Of a stretch of 64,000 nt of DNA, positions 53,549-61,851 are shown one piece after another. The stretch is taken from NCBI RefSeq assembly GCF_003991565.1, contig NZ_CP032819.1:2046001-2110000 (forward strand), in the 5' to 3' direction. The DNA is from Butyricimonas faecalis. GTDB lineage: Bacteria > Bacteroidota > Bacteroidia > Bacteroidales > Marinifilaceae. Position 1 is the first letter of the stretch. Every line of letters begins with the position of its first letter. The position numbers were made by a program, and so were the translations under genes. The notes beneath the pieces were generated by a model. That model was given only the letters and a program-made list of their open reading frames with translations. It had not been told where the DNA came from and did no database searches.

Positions 53549-53662
53549 CGTAATTGTATTAATCTTCTGCAATATTAATGAAAAAACCGCTCGGTCATAC
53601 CCCTGAAGCCTAAAATCTAAAATCAATACCTCCAAAATCGTTTCAGGGTTCATTTATTTTTA

Positions 53663-53670
53663 TAAATTTG
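53663..53670 (+). promoter_or_regulatory. -7 box upstream of murF
   Basis: TAAATTTG, an exact TAnnTTTG match, 26 bases before the murF ATG. A two-codon open frame (ATG AAA AAA TGA at 53689) ends across the murF start. Confidence 0.5.
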
Positions 53671-53696
53671 TCACTCTGATCGGATATTATGAAAAA

Positions 53697-54989
53697 ATGA
53701 AAGAGCTCGAACTAATATATAACTCTTTTCTGGCGGGTAGCCGGATTACAACAGACTCTAGAGAGGTAAAGGATGGAGATATATTTATCGCCTTGAAGGG
53801 TGAAAATCATAACGGTAACACTTTTGCAGCGAAGGCGGTGGCCCAAGGAGCGAAACACGTCGTCATTGACGAAGTTGCCTACAACACGGCACCCCAATGC
53901 GTACTCGTTCCCGACACCCTGCAATTCCTGCAACAATTGGCGAACCATCACCGCCGGAAATTAAATATTCCTATCTTGGGAATCACTGGCACAAATGGAA
54001 AAACGACTACCAAAGAATTGTGTCACGCCGTTCTTTCTCAAAAATATAACACCATTGCCACAAAAGGCAATTTAAACAACCACATCGGAGTACCCCTCAC
54101 GTTGTTAAGCATGGATGCCTCCACGGAATTCGGCATCGTGGAGATGGGGGCCAATCATCCGGGGGAAATAAAAGAACTATGCAAGATCGTTGAACCGGAT
54201 TACGGTATCATCACGAACATCGGATATGCCCACTTGGAAGGGTTCGGAAGTTACGAAAATATCATCCGAACCAAAAGCGCCCTTTACGAAGTCGTGAAGG
54301 AAAAATCGGGAATTTTATTCGTAAATGGAGAAGACAAATTACTATGCCAATTATCAGAAAATCAGAAAAGATACACCTACGGCATAGATGGTCATTTCAC
54401 GAACGGGGAAATCGTTCAGACCACCCCTTACCTCGTGTATGCACTGAAGACCCACCACGGACAACTATATATCCGGACGAAGCTCATCGGGGGATATAAC
54501 TTTGATAACGCCATGGCTGCTACCACGGTAGGAATGTATTTCAATATCGATCCTTTGCAAATACAAGCCGCCATCGAGGCTTATACCCCCTCTAACCTTC
54601 GCTCGCAACTACTGAAAACAAATCGCAACACGATCATCTTGGATGCTTACAACGCCAACCCAAGTAGTATGCAAGTCGCCATCTCCAATTTTGCAGAAAT
54701 GAAGGCAGACAACAAATTACTAATTATCGGGGAGATGCGTGAACTGGGAGCCATCTCCGAGGAATCCCACAAAAACATCGTGGAGCTCATGAAGAAAAAC
54801 CATTTTCCCCAAGTATTCCTCGTGGGACCGAGTTTTGAAACCATTGCAAATAACTATACCTTTACGCGTTACTTTCCCGACACGGACACGCTGATCGAGT
54901 ATCTCAAAGTGCACGAGATCCGCCATGCTTTTATTCTGATAAAAGGTTCGAGGGGAAACAAATTGGAAAGGATTACAGAATATTTATAA
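53697..54989 (+). CDS. murF: UDP-N-acetylmuramoyl-tripeptide--D-alanyl-D-alanine ligase
   Basis: 430 residues. N-terminal domain 'ITTDSREVKDGDIFIALKGE', ATP loop 'ILGITGTNGKTTTKELCH', central 'NNHIGVPLTLLSMDAS' and 'EFGIVEMGANHPGEIKEL', and the C-terminal ligase part 'ILDAYNANPSSMQVAISNF' are all standard MurF. It adds D-Ala-D-Ala to the UDP-muramyl-tripeptide in cell-wall synthesis. It lies outside a dcw cluster and 11 bases upstream of the GT2 gene, so the two are probably co-transcribed. Confidence 0.95.
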   Translation: MKELELIYNSFLAGSRITTDSREVKDGDIFIALKGENHNGNTFAAKAVAQGAKHVVIDEVAYNTAPQCVLVPDTLQFLQQLANHHRRKLNIPILGITGTNGKTTTKELCHAVLSQKYNTIATKGNLNNHIGVPLTLLSMDASTEFGIVEMGANHPGEIKELCKIVEPDYGIITNIGYAHLEGFGSYENIIRTKSALYEVVKEKSGILFVNGEDKLLCQLSENQKRYTYGIDGHFTNGEIVQTTPYLVYALKTHHGQLYIRTKLIGGYNFDNAMAATTVGMYFNIDPLQIQAAIEAYTPSNLRSQLLKTNRNTIILDAYNANPSSMQVAISNFAEMKADNKLLIIGEMRELGAISEESHKNIVELMKKNHFPQVFLVGPSFETIANNYTFTRYFPDTDTLIEYLKVHEIRHAFILIKGSRGNKLERITEYL

Positions 54990-55000
54990 AACAATAGACC

Positions 55001-55735
55001 ATGAACGACAGAGTTGTCATCATACCGACTTATAACGAGAAAGAGAATATCGAAAATATTCTTCGTTATGTTTTTAAATTGGAACCAAAGTTTGATGTGC
55101 TCGTTATAGAGGACAACTCTCCCGACGGCACGGCTCAAATTGTCAAACGTCTTCAATCCGAATTCCCGCAACTTCACATGATCGAACGTAAAGGAAAGCT
55201 GGGACTCGGCACGGCCTATATCACCGGATTCAAATGGTCATTGGAACACGGGTACAATTACATCTTCGAAATGGATGCCGATTTTTCCCATAATCCCGAT
55301 GATCTGATTAAACTGTATCACGCCTGCAAAAGTGGGGAAGGCGATATGGCAATCGGCTCCCGTTACGTCACAGGTGTTAACGTCGTGAACTGGCCTATGG
55401 GACGAGTACTCATGTCCTATTTCGCCTCCAAGTACGTGAGATTTATCACGGGCATGAAAATACATGACGCCACAGCCGGATTCGTTTGCTACACCCGGAA
55501 AGTTTTGGAAGCCATTGATCTCGACAACATCCGTTTTAAAGGCTATGCCTTCCAGATCGAAATGAAATTCACGGCATGGACCATGGGATTCAAGCTGAAA
55601 GAAGTTCCTATCATCTTCACCGACCGTACCCTCGGTACATCCAAAATGAGTGGTGGCATCTTCAACGAAGCCTTTTGGGGAGTTATCACGATGAAACTCC
55701 GGAGCCTGGGAAAACGTAAGAAAATTAAAAATTAA
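55001..55735 (+). CDS. Polyprenol-phosphate glycosyltransferase, GT2 (Dpm1-like)
   Basis: 244 residues. 'VVIIPTYNEKENIENILRYV', 'VLVIEDNSPDGTAQIV', the DxD-type 'YIFEMDADFSHNPDDL', 'GDMAIGSRYVTG' and 'DRTLGTSKMSGGIFNEAF' match dolichol-phosphate-mannose synthase-like enzymes without C-terminal membrane helices. It probably puts a sugar on undecaprenyl phosphate at the inner membrane. Downstream of murF in an apparent operon. Confidence 0.9.
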   Translation: MNDRVVIIPTYNEKENIENILRYVFKLEPKFDVLVIEDNSPDGTAQIVKRLQSEFPQLHMIERKGKLGLGTAYITGFKWSLEHGYNYIFEMDADFSHNPDDLIKLYHACKSGEGDMAIGSRYVTGVNVVNWPMGRVLMSYFASKYVRFITGMKIHDATAGFVCYTRKVLEAIDLDNIRFKGYAFQIEMKFTAWTMGFKLKEVPIIFTDRTLGTSKMSGGIFNEAFWGVITMKLRSLGKRKKIKN

Positions 55736-55778
55736 GGAGGAACTGGTAGCTATGCCAAAGACGGTGAGCATTTCAGTC

Positions 55779-55799
55779 CTCCCCCTGTGCAAGGGGGAG
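55779..55799. repeat. GC-rich palindrome between the GT2 gene and dihydroorotase
   Basis: CTCCCCCT, a 4-base loop GTGC, then AAGGGGGAG; a further GAGGGGGT follows at 55802-55810. The surrounding 100 bases differ in composition from the AT-rich spacers elsewhere. It looks like one copy of an interspersed palindromic (REP-like) element. Confidence 0.6.
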
Positions 55800-55838
55800 C
55801 CAGAGGGGGTAGTTAAAGCGTCAGCCCCATGCGGCCGG

Positions 55839-55870
55839 AATCTAAAATTTAAAATCTAAAATCTAAAATC
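55839..55870 (+). repeat. Heptamer array before dihydroorotase (4.5 x 7)
   Basis: AATCTAA, AATTTAA, AATCTAA, AATCTAA and a partial AATC, ending 3 bases before the ATG at 55874. Confidence 0.88.
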
Positions 55871-55873
55871 AAT

Positions 55874-57205
55874 ATGCGTTTATTATTTCAAGGTGGAACC
55901 ATCGTAAATGAAGGGAGAGCCTTCAAGGGAGACCTCTTGATTCACAACGATCGTATCGAAAAAATCATAGAAGGTAAGCTAGATGCAGTCCCCGGAGACA
56001 TCAAAATTATTGATGCCACGGGAAAATATATCATACCGGGAGTGATCGACGATCAAGTACATTTCCGCGAACCCGGACTCACACACAAAGGAGATATCCG
56101 GGAAGGTAGTCGGGCGGCAGCTGCAGGAGGTGTGACCTCTTTCATGGATATGCCTAACGTGAAACCTCCCACCGTAACCAACGCGTTACTCCGGGAAAAG
56201 CAACAGATAGCCAAGGAGAATGCGGCTGTCAACTATTCATTTTACCTCGGTGCCACTGTTGATAATATCGAGGAAATTAAAAAGGTAGACCCACACACAA
56301 CCTGCGGAATCAAAGTATTTATGGGTTCTTCCACGGGAAACATGCTAGTGGACAATCGGGAAGCCTTGGAAAAAATATTCGCAGAATCCCCCATTCTTAT
56401 CGCAACCCATTGTGAGGATTCGCCCACGATAAACTGGAACCTGGAACTCTACAAGCAACAGTACGGGGAAGACATTCCTCCGTTCTGCCACCCCTTAATC
56501 CGTAGTCGAGAGTGTTGCTACACCAGCTCTTCGCTGGCTGCCGAGCTGGCACGCAAGTACGGTAGCCGCCTGCACATTCTTCACTTAAGCACAAAAGAAG
56601 AACTGGAATTACTGGATCAAGGGCCCCGCACTCAAAAACATATCACCGGAGAAGTATGCGTTCATCATCTTTGGTTCAACGATCAGGCCTACCACACCAA
56701 AGGGAACCTCGTCAAGTGGAATCCTGCCATCAAAACCGAAGAAGATCGTCAAGCCCTGTTGCAAGCCTTGAATGACAATCGTCTGGACATCATCGCCACA
56801 GATCACGCCCCCCATCTTCCGGCAGAAAAAGCCGGAGTGTACACCCAATCAGCCAGCGGAGGCCCGATGGTGCAACACTCGCTGGTTGTCATGCTGGAAC
56901 TCATGGAGAAAGGTCAGATCACGCTTGAAAATATCGTGGACAAAATGTGTCATGCACCCGCCGACATTTTCCATGTCGAAGAAAGAGGCTATCTACGGGA
57001 AGGTTACAAAGCAGACATTGCCATCTTCGAAAAACACCCGTGGAGGGTAAAGAAAGAAAATTTACTCTACAAATGCGGTTGGTCTCCCCTCGAAGAAATG
57101 TCCTTTACCTATCAGGTAAGCATGACACTCGTGAACGGGCAAATCGTGTACGATCATGGAAAGATCAATGACCATGTGCGCGGGGAAATGCTGACATTCT
57201 ATTAA
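55874..57205 (+). CDS. pyrC: Dihydroorotase, class I type
   Basis: 443 residues. It cyclises carbamoyl-aspartate in pyrimidine synthesis. 'VIDDQVHFREPGLTHKGDI' is the metal-binding start; the first histidine of the usual DxHxH is glutamine here. 'GIKVFMGSSTGNMLV' carries the lysine expected to be carboxylated, 'LIATHCED' and 'LHILHLSTKEELE' the later histidines, and 'IIATDHAPHLPAEKAG' the catalytic aspartate. The C-terminal 'VEERGYLREGYKADIAIFE' is typical of the family. The Q substitution recurs, to my knowledge, in Bacteroidota dihydroorotases. It ends one base from a convergent gene. Confidence 0.9.
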   Translation: MRLLFQGGTIVNEGRAFKGDLLIHNDRIEKIIEGKLDAVPGDIKIIDATGKYIIPGVIDDQVHFREPGLTHKGDIREGSRAAAAGGVTSFMDMPNVKPPTVTNALLREKQQIAKENAAVNYSFYLGATVDNIEEIKKVDPHTTCGIKVFMGSSTGNMLVDNREALEKIFAESPILIATHCEDSPTINWNLELYKQQYGEDIPPFCHPLIRSRECCYTSSSLAAELARKYGSRLHILHLSTKEELELLDQGPRTQKHITGEVCVHHLWFNDQAYHTKGNLVKWNPAIKTEEDRQALLQALNDNRLDIIATDHAPHLPAEKAGVYTQSASGGPMVQHSLVVMLELMEKGQITLENIVDKMCHAPADIFHVEERGYLREGYKADIAIFEKHPWRVKKENLLYKCGWSPLEEMSFTYQVSMTLVNGQIVYDHGKINDHVRGEMLTFY

Positions 57206-57206
57206 C

Positions 57207-58181
57207 CTACAAAATAAAAAGCACACAAGCCGCGATAAATAACAAAAACAACACGTTCCCCAACCAACGGGTCCGGTGTGAAATAAAATATTGGGTAAAC
57301 ATATAAGATAACGGGATCGCTGTAATCAAGGTGATCCCGTGACAATTAAACGGGATGAAAAACAACGAACTCCCCACGAATAGCAGCATCGATAACATAG
57401 ACAACATCCCGCGCCGCTGCGCCACAATCGCCATCGGATAATTTACCACGACATTATACAAGGACACAATGATCAGCACACCGATCACCACAAAGGCGAC
57501 CATTTTCTCTGGCATGATTTTCCAAAATACTTGCCCGCCCATCAATGCCTGCACGAACACATTCGGTAACGTCGCCAACCGATCGGTCAGAAAATAATAG
57601 CACCCCGTAAAGAATAGTGCAGAAAATATACCAATAAACAATGCCACCAAATCCTTCAACGCCGCCCTTCCCGAAAAAGGGAGGACGATAATCGCCCATA
57701 CAATTAACATGATCAATTTCGGACAAAGCAAAACCGCTAGCGCAGAAAAAAGTCCGAAGCCAAACACAGGAGCATTAGATTGCGTGTTCACGATGGCCGA
57801 CTGCAAACGATCCACCGCCAACACGACACACAGGGCCGCCACCAAATAATTACTCACCCCGTAACGACAGATCACACCTATACATAGCAAAGCATAAACT
57901 ACCGCCGGGAGAACCGTAATTTGGGATAAAAACTTATACCTGTCCGCAACAAAAAATACTAGAAATGACAAGCACAGCAAAGCCAACACTCCGATTCCCT
58001 TCCACCCCAAACCGCCCTGTTCTTGAAAAGCCGGAATAGAAATAACGCCCAAATCCGAACAAACGGAAAAATCATCAGACCCGAAAGTAAAACGTAGAAA
58101 AGCGATTGCTGCCAAAATAAATGGCAGCAAATACAGCATATAAACCCTCTTGGTTTTTAAAATGGCGTTAAATCCCATCAT
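57207..58181 (-). CDS. Multi-pass membrane protein, DUF6427-like
   Basis: 324 residues with about ten hydrophobic helices and very little soluble sequence. The pattern of an N-terminal 'YLLPFILAAIAFLRF' helix, a 'GVSNYLVAALCVVLAV' helix and 'VLLCPKLIMLIVWAIIVLPF' resembles Bacteroidota DUF6427 proteins, whose function is unknown; the family call is tentative. It lies 8 bases downstream of purD and should be co-transcribed. Confidence 0.65.
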   Translation of the reverse strand: MMGFNAILKTKRVYMLYLLPFILAAIAFLRFTFGSDDFSVCSDLGVISIPAFQEQGGLGWKGIGVLALLCLSFLVFFVADRYKFLSQITVLPAVVYALLCIGVICRYGVSNYLVAALCVVLAVDRLQSAIVNTQSNAPVFGFGLFSALAVLLCPKLIMLIVWAIIVLPFSGRAALKDLVALFIGIFSALFFTGCYYFLTDRLATLPNVFVQALMGGQVFWKIMPEKMVAFVVIGVLIIVSLYNVVVNYPMAIVAQRRGMLSMLSMLLFVGSSLFFIPFNCHGITLITAIPLSYMFTQYFISHRTRWLGNVLFLLFIAACVLFIL

Positions 58182-58189
58182 CCGACCCT

Positions 58190-59458
58190 TTATAAATCAA
58201 AACCTATATCCCTTCTGAAATTCATCCCCTCGAAATGAATCTTAGCTACATTTTCGTAAGACTGAGCCAATGCTTCCCGCATCGTCTTTCCGAACGAGCT
58301 AACAGCAATCACGCGTCCCCCGTTCGTCACAACCTTTCCCTCGGCCAACTTCGTCCCCGCATGGAAAACGATACTTCCTTTCACGTCCGACACTCCCGTG
58401 ATTTCTTTTCCTTTCTCGTAATCTCCGGGATACCCTTGCGAAACGAGCATTACGGTCGTACAAAAACGATCATCCAATTCGAATGCCGCCTGCTCCAATT
58501 CACCTTCGGCCATTGCCTTGAAAAGAGCTAAAATATCCGTTTTCAATCTAGGCATCACCACCTCTGTTTCCGGATCTCCCATACGCACGTTGTACTCGAT
58601 CACGTAAGGATCACCCCCGACATTCATTAATCCGAAAAAGACAAACCCTTTATAGTCGATACCGTCCTTCTGCAATCCCTCAATCGTAGGGCGTACTATC
58701 CGCTCTTCCACCTTCCGATTGAACTCGTCATTAGCAAACGGTACAGGAGAAACGGCGCCCATTCCCCCCGTATTCAAACCGACATCGCCCTCTCCAATAC
58801 GCTTGTAATCCTTGGCAGATCCCAATATCTTATAACTTTTTCCGTCTGTCAACGCGAACACGGAAAGCTCTATTCCTTTCAAATATTCCTCGATCACCAC
58901 CTGATTCCCGGCCTTCCCGAACTTTCCTCCCAACATCAACTCCAACTCCCTCTTCGCCTCTTCCAGATTCTCCAATATAAGCACTCCTTTCCCGGCAGCC
59001 AAACCGTCTGCTTTCAGTACATACGGCGGTTTCAATGTTTCTAAAAAGGTAAAACCTTTCTCCAGATTGTCCTTCGTCACCGTCAAGTAACCGGCCGTCG
59101 GAATATGGTGACGGAACATAAATTCCTTCGCAAAATCCTTGCTACCTTCCAGAATAGCACCCGCTTTTCCCGGTCCCACAATCATCAGGTGAGCAAAACG
59201 AGCATCTGCCTCAAAATAATCTCGAACCCCCTCCACCAGCGGGTCTTCCGGTCCGACAACCAACATATCGATCGCATTATTTTCCACGAAAGTCGCCAAC
59301 GCATCGAAATCCGTTACCTTAATATTTACATTCTCAGCTATCTCTGCCGTTCCGGCATTTCCCGGGGCAACATATAACTTTGTTAATCTTTCACTCTGAT
59401 TTATTTTCCACGCCAACGCATGTTCGCGTCCACCGCTACCCAATAATAATACTTTCAT
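58190..59458 (-). CDS. purD: Phosphoribosylamine--glycine ligase
   Basis: 422 residues, standard length. 'VLLLGSGGREHALAWKI' starts the N-domain; the ATP-grasp core contains 'YVLKADGLAAGKGVLILENL', 'EYLKGIELSVFALTDGK', 'TGGMGAVSPVPF' and 'EYNVRMGDPETEVVMPRL'. It joins glycine to phosphoribosylamine in purine synthesis. A -7-like TAAATTTG on its strand (59472-59479) lies within the heptamer array just upstream, so the transcript leader would be about 10 bases. Confidence 0.95.
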   Translation of the reverse strand: MKVLLLGSGGREHALAWKINQSERLTKLYVAPGNAGTAEIAENVNIKVTDFDALATFVENNAIDMLVVGPEDPLVEGVRDYFEADARFAHLMIVGPGKAGAILEGSKDFAKEFMFRHHIPTAGYLTVTKDNLEKGFTFLETLKPPYVLKADGLAAGKGVLILENLEEAKRELELMLGGKFGKAGNQVVIEEYLKGIELSVFALTDGKSYKILGSAKDYKRIGEGDVGLNTGGMGAVSPVPFANDEFNRKVEERIVRPTIEGLQKDGIDYKGFVFFGLMNVGGDPYVIEYNVRMGDPETEVVMPRLKTDILALFKAMAEGELEQAAFELDDRFCTTVMLVSQGYPGDYEKGKEITGVSDVKGSIVFHAGTKLAEGKVVTNGGRVIAVSSFGKTMREALAQSYENVAKIHFEGMNFRRDIGFDL

Positions 59459-59466
59459 CCTTTTTT

Positions 59467-59501
59467 AGTTACAAATTTACAAGTTACAGGTTACAAGTTG
59501 A
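59467..59501 (-). repeat. Heptamer array before purD (5 x 7), with an opposing copy
   Basis: AGTTACA, AATTTAC, AAGTTAC, AGGTTAC, AAGTTGA in near register, 8 bases from the purD start. An inverted counterpart (units AACTTGTA, ACTTACAA, CTGTCAAC) lies at about 59541-59575, so the two could pair. Confidence 0.75.
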
Positions 59502-59610
59502 ATCCCGACACGTCCATCGGCAGGTGAGCCACTATTCCCAAGAACTTGTAACTTACAACCTGTCAACTTGTAACTCGGCCTTGCCGAATGTACAAAGATA
59601 AGGCTTTAGC

Positions 59611-59638
59611 ATAAATCATAAATCATAAATCACAAATA
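59611..59638 (+). repeat. Heptamer array upstream of the fic promoter (4 x 7)
   Basis: ATAAATC three times in perfect register, then ACAAATA. It ends two bases before the -33 element of the fic promoter. Confidence 0.85.
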
Positions 59639-59640
59639 AA

Positions 59641-59672
59641 TTTGGAGTAATTGACAGATTTCTATAACTTTG
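59641..59672 (+). promoter_or_regulatory. Promoter of the fic gene
   Basis: TTTG (59641-59644), a 20-base spacer and TAACTTTG (59665-59672) match the Bacteroides consensus. The ATG follows 15 bases later. Confidence 0.7.
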
Positions 59673-59687
59673 TTAAAAATCAATGCC

Positions 59688-60263
59688 ATGAACAGATACA
59701 CCACCAATGGCGAAGAGGGAGAGATTCTCCCGAATTTACTCGGGATCACGGACGAGGAGACGCTTCACAATGCAGAGTTCGAAGGATTCTTGATGGCAGA
59801 AATCCTGTTCACGGAAAAGCTAACCCCCAAGACAAAATTTTCCGTCAAATATATCTGCGACATCCACCGTATGGCACTAAAAGAACTCTACTCTTTTGCC
59901 GGGCATTTCCGTTCTGTAAATATCTCTAAAGGTGGTTTCGTCTTCCCCGCCGGAAGATTCATTCCGGATAGCATGCGCATCTTCGAAGAAGAAATTCTTT
60001 CCCAGCTTCCCGACCGCTATACCAGCCAGCAGGATTTGATAAAAGACATCGCCAAGGTTCACGGTGAATTACTTTTCATCCACCCCTTCCGGGAAGGCAA
60101 CGGCAGAACCTTCCGCATCCTCGCCAACCTCATGGCTCGAAAACAAGGGTACCCCGGCTTAAATTTTAAAAAGATTGATTTCAATGAATATATTATCGCT
60201 GTTCAGCAAGTCGCACGAAAAGACTACTCCAGAATGGAGCAGATCATTGCTTACACATTTTAA
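59688..60263 (+). CDS. Fic-family protein (probable AMP-transferase)
   Basis: 191 residues from the ATG at 59688; the longer frame starts at TTG inside the promoter. The catalytic motif 'HPFREGNGRTFR' matches HPFx[D/E]GNGRxxR exactly and should be active in moving AMP from ATP to a target hydroxyl. The flap is 'SKGGFVFPAGRFIP'; 'HRMALKELYSFAGHFRSVNI' is the usual N-terminal core. No convincing inhibitory helix is built into the protein (the chance match T-N-G-E-E-G at residues 6-11 lies in an unlikely loop), so it needs a separate inhibitor. A candidate is encoded on the opposite strand, overlapping the 3' end by 20 bases. Confidence 0.92.
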   Translation: MNRYTTNGEEGEILPNLLGITDEETLHNAEFEGFLMAEILFTEKLTPKTKFSVKYICDIHRMALKELYSFAGHFRSVNISKGGFVFPAGRFIPDSMRIFEEEILSQLPDRYTSQQDLIKDIAKVHGELLFIHPFREGNGRTFRILANLMARKQGYPGLNFKKIDFNEYIIAVQQVARKDYSRMEQIIAYTF

Positions 60264-60417
60264 GTTTCAAATCCACCCGTTCCAAAATAGTATAAGCCGT
60301 TTCTTGGGAAATTTTTATCCCTTCCAATTGAAATGAAGCTATCATTCCTTGTAAAATCTCTTCCCTCTGCGTGGCGTTTTTCAGAAGCTGCGGCATCTTT
60401 TCTTTTATTTTTTCCAT
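60244..60417 (-). CDS. Probable Fic antitoxin, class I (VbhA-like), opposite strand to fic
   Basis: 57 codons on the minus strand, beginning MEKIKEKMPQLL and ending VDLKLKMCKQ. 'MIASFQLEGIKIS' contains S-x-x-x-E-G, the inhibitory motif [S/T]xxxE[G/N] that blocks the ATP site of Fic proteins; the glutamate pairs with the second arginine of the Fic motif. The following 'SQETAYTILERV' is helical, as in VbhA. The last 20 bases overlap fic. A matching promoter lies directly upstream; because it places the transcript start near the first ATG, the second ATG (60396, 50 residues) may be the true start. Function is inferred from motif and position. Confidence 0.7.
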   Translation of the reverse strand: MEKIKEKMPQLLKNATQREEILQGMIASFQLEGIKISQETAYTILERVDLKLKMCKQ

Positions 60418-60421
60418 ATTA

Positions 60422-60452
60422 CAAATATACTACTTTCCTCCTTATTATCAAA
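60422..60452 (-). promoter_or_regulatory. Promoter of the Fic antitoxin candidate
   Basis: On the minus strand TTTG (60449-60452), a 19-base spacer and TATATTTG (60422-60429) match the Bacteroides consensus exactly. It directs transcription into the 57-codon frame and then antisense through fic. Confidence 0.7.
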
Positions 60453-60503
60453 GCAATTCTGCCACAAATTTCCCCCTTTTAACCAACCAACTGCCACAAG
60501 CAA

Positions 60504-61208
60504 TCACCTCCACGTTTCCTCCACCGTGTAATTCAAAAAGCGATTAAAAGGTTGCATCAATAAAAGTCGTTCCACACACCGTTCGACCACATCCTCCCCT
60601 TCGAAAAATGAATCAGGAACATAATTCGACACCGTGTAAGATTTGTATTTCAACAACTCTCCCTCGGGAAAATCACTTGGGAAAGGAGCTGGAACCTTTT
60701 TCAGTTTCTCCCCCTCCAACACATAATACTTCTGAAATTCAGTGTCCCTGATAATCCCCGTAAACTCATCTATATTGTCATACACGTCTTTCCGCAAAGC
60801 CTTTAGCAACGACGGCTCCGGACACCAGATTCCGCCCCCGATCATACAATTTCCCGGCTCGATATGCACATAATACCCCGCCCGAGGACTTTGCTTACCA
60901 CCCTTCACCATGTACGCCCCGATATGCGTCTTGTAAGGCTCTTTGTTTGGCGAAAACCGGATATCCCGGTAAATCCTAAAAATACAATCTTTTGCCATCA
61001 ATCCGTCCACTTCCGGCTCTCTCACCGCTAATGCAGGAATTACCCGGTTGATGAAATCCTCATGTCCCGCTTTCACGGTCAAATACCACTCTTTATGTGC
61101 ATGAAACCACTCCCGATTATTATTCTCCCTCAACTCTTTCAAAAAGCGAAACACTTCCGCCATTGAAAAGTTACCACCTTGCCGGCCACTATCTACAATT
61201 TTCTTCAT
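60504..61208 (-). CDS. DUF2461 family protein
   Basis: 234 residues from the ATG at 61208; the longer frame would start at TTG. 'FLKELRENNNREWFHAHKEW' near the N-terminus, 'RIYRDIRFSPNKEPYKTHIG' and 'YYVHIEPGNCMIGGGIW' are the core motifs of DUF2461 (TIGR02453), a widely spread cytoplasmic family of unknown function. It lies 88 bases downstream of the adenosyltransferase gene on the same strand. Confidence 0.9.
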   Translation of the reverse strand: MKKIVDSGRQGGNFSMAEVFRFLKELRENNNREWFHAHKEWYLTVKAGHEDFINRVIPALAVREPEVDGLMAKDCIFRIYRDIRFSPNKEPYKTHIGAYMVKGGKQSPRAGYYVHIEPGNCMIGGGIWCPEPSLLKALRKDVYDNIDEFTGIIRDTEFQKYYVLEGEKLKKVPAPFPSDFPEGELLKYKSYTVSNYVPDSFFEGEDVVERCVERLLLMQPFNRFLNYTVEETWR

Positions 61209-61261
61209 TTTCAATCCCTTATTAATTTTAGATTCCCTCCTACGAATCAACGCTTTTCGTC

Positions 61262-61289
61262 AATCGTAATTCATACATCGTAAATGGAT
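61262..61289 (-). repeat. Diverged heptamer array between the adenosyltransferase and DUF2461 genes
   Basis: AATCGTA, ATTCATA, CATCGTA, AATGGAT in register: the same unit type as in the korB-korC gap but more diverged, and about 54 bases from the DUF2461 start. Confidence 0.55.
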
Positions 61290-61295
61290 TAATTT

Positions 61296-61847
61296 TCAAC
61301 TCCTCGGCACCCATTTCACCTCCTCCAATCCGCAATCCTTTGCCAACTTACGTCCTAGCACGAACAAGTAATCGGAAAGACGATTCACATACCGCACGAT
61401 AGCATCCTCCACCTCAATTTCCTCACTCATATCAATAATCCGGCGTTCCACCCGACGACAAACCGTGCGGGCTATATGACAAGCCGACACCTCCGGTCGC
61501 CCCCCCGGTAACACGAAATATTGCAATGGTGGCAACTCCTCGTCCATCTTGTCTATTGCCCTCTCCAAAAAAGCCACGTCCTCGTCCGTACAAGGCAACT
61601 TCTTCTGCATATTACTCACCGTCGTGTCCGTCGCCAAGTTGGCCCCAACCACGAACAACACGTTTTGAATCTCTATCAACTGCTCCACATGCTCCGCGGC
61701 AATCGGGTACGACCGAATCATTCCCAAATGACTATTCAATTCGTCAACACCCCCGTAAGCCTCTAGTCTTACGTTATTTTTCGCGACCCGGGTTCCCCCG
61801 ATCAAAGCCGTCGTCCCCTTATCTCCTGTTTTTGTATATACCTTCAT
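61296..61847 (-). CDS. Cob(I)alamin adenosyltransferase, PduO type
   Basis: 183 residues. 'KVYTKTGDKGTTALIGGTRV' is the ATP-binding N-terminal signature, 'RLEAYGGVDELNSHLGMIRS' and 'FVLPGGRPEVSACHIARTVC' with 'CRRVERRII' and 'VRYVNRLSDYLFVLGRKL' complete the PduO pattern. It makes adenosylcobalamin, needed for example by methylmalonyl-CoA mutase in the propionate pathway of Bacteroidales. A 5-copy heptamer array ends 4 bases before its start. Confidence 0.93.
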   Translation of the reverse strand: MKVYTKTGDKGTTALIGGTRVAKNNVRLEAYGGVDELNSHLGMIRSYPIAAEHVEQLIEIQNVLFVVGANLATDTTVSNMQKKLPCTDEDVAFLERAIDKMDEELPPLQYFVLPGGRPEVSACHIARTVCRRVERRIIDMSEEIEVEDAIVRYVNRLSDYLFVLGRKLAKDCGLEEVKWVPRS

Positions 61848-61851
61848 GCTT

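Noticed and set aside
53549..53653. N-terminal extension of ispF by 35 codons
   Set aside because: The extension has no IspF similarity, contains a heptamer repeat, and overlaps the murF promoter region; the ATG at 53548 gives the exact family length.
59688..59730. T-N-G-E-E-G near the Fic N-terminus as an intramolecular inhibitory motif
   Set aside because: It fits [S/T]xxxE[G/N] by letters, but it lies at residues 6-11 in a glycine-rich, probably unstructured stretch; an N-terminal inhibitor should be a helix packed against the core. The opposite-strand ORF is a better candidate.
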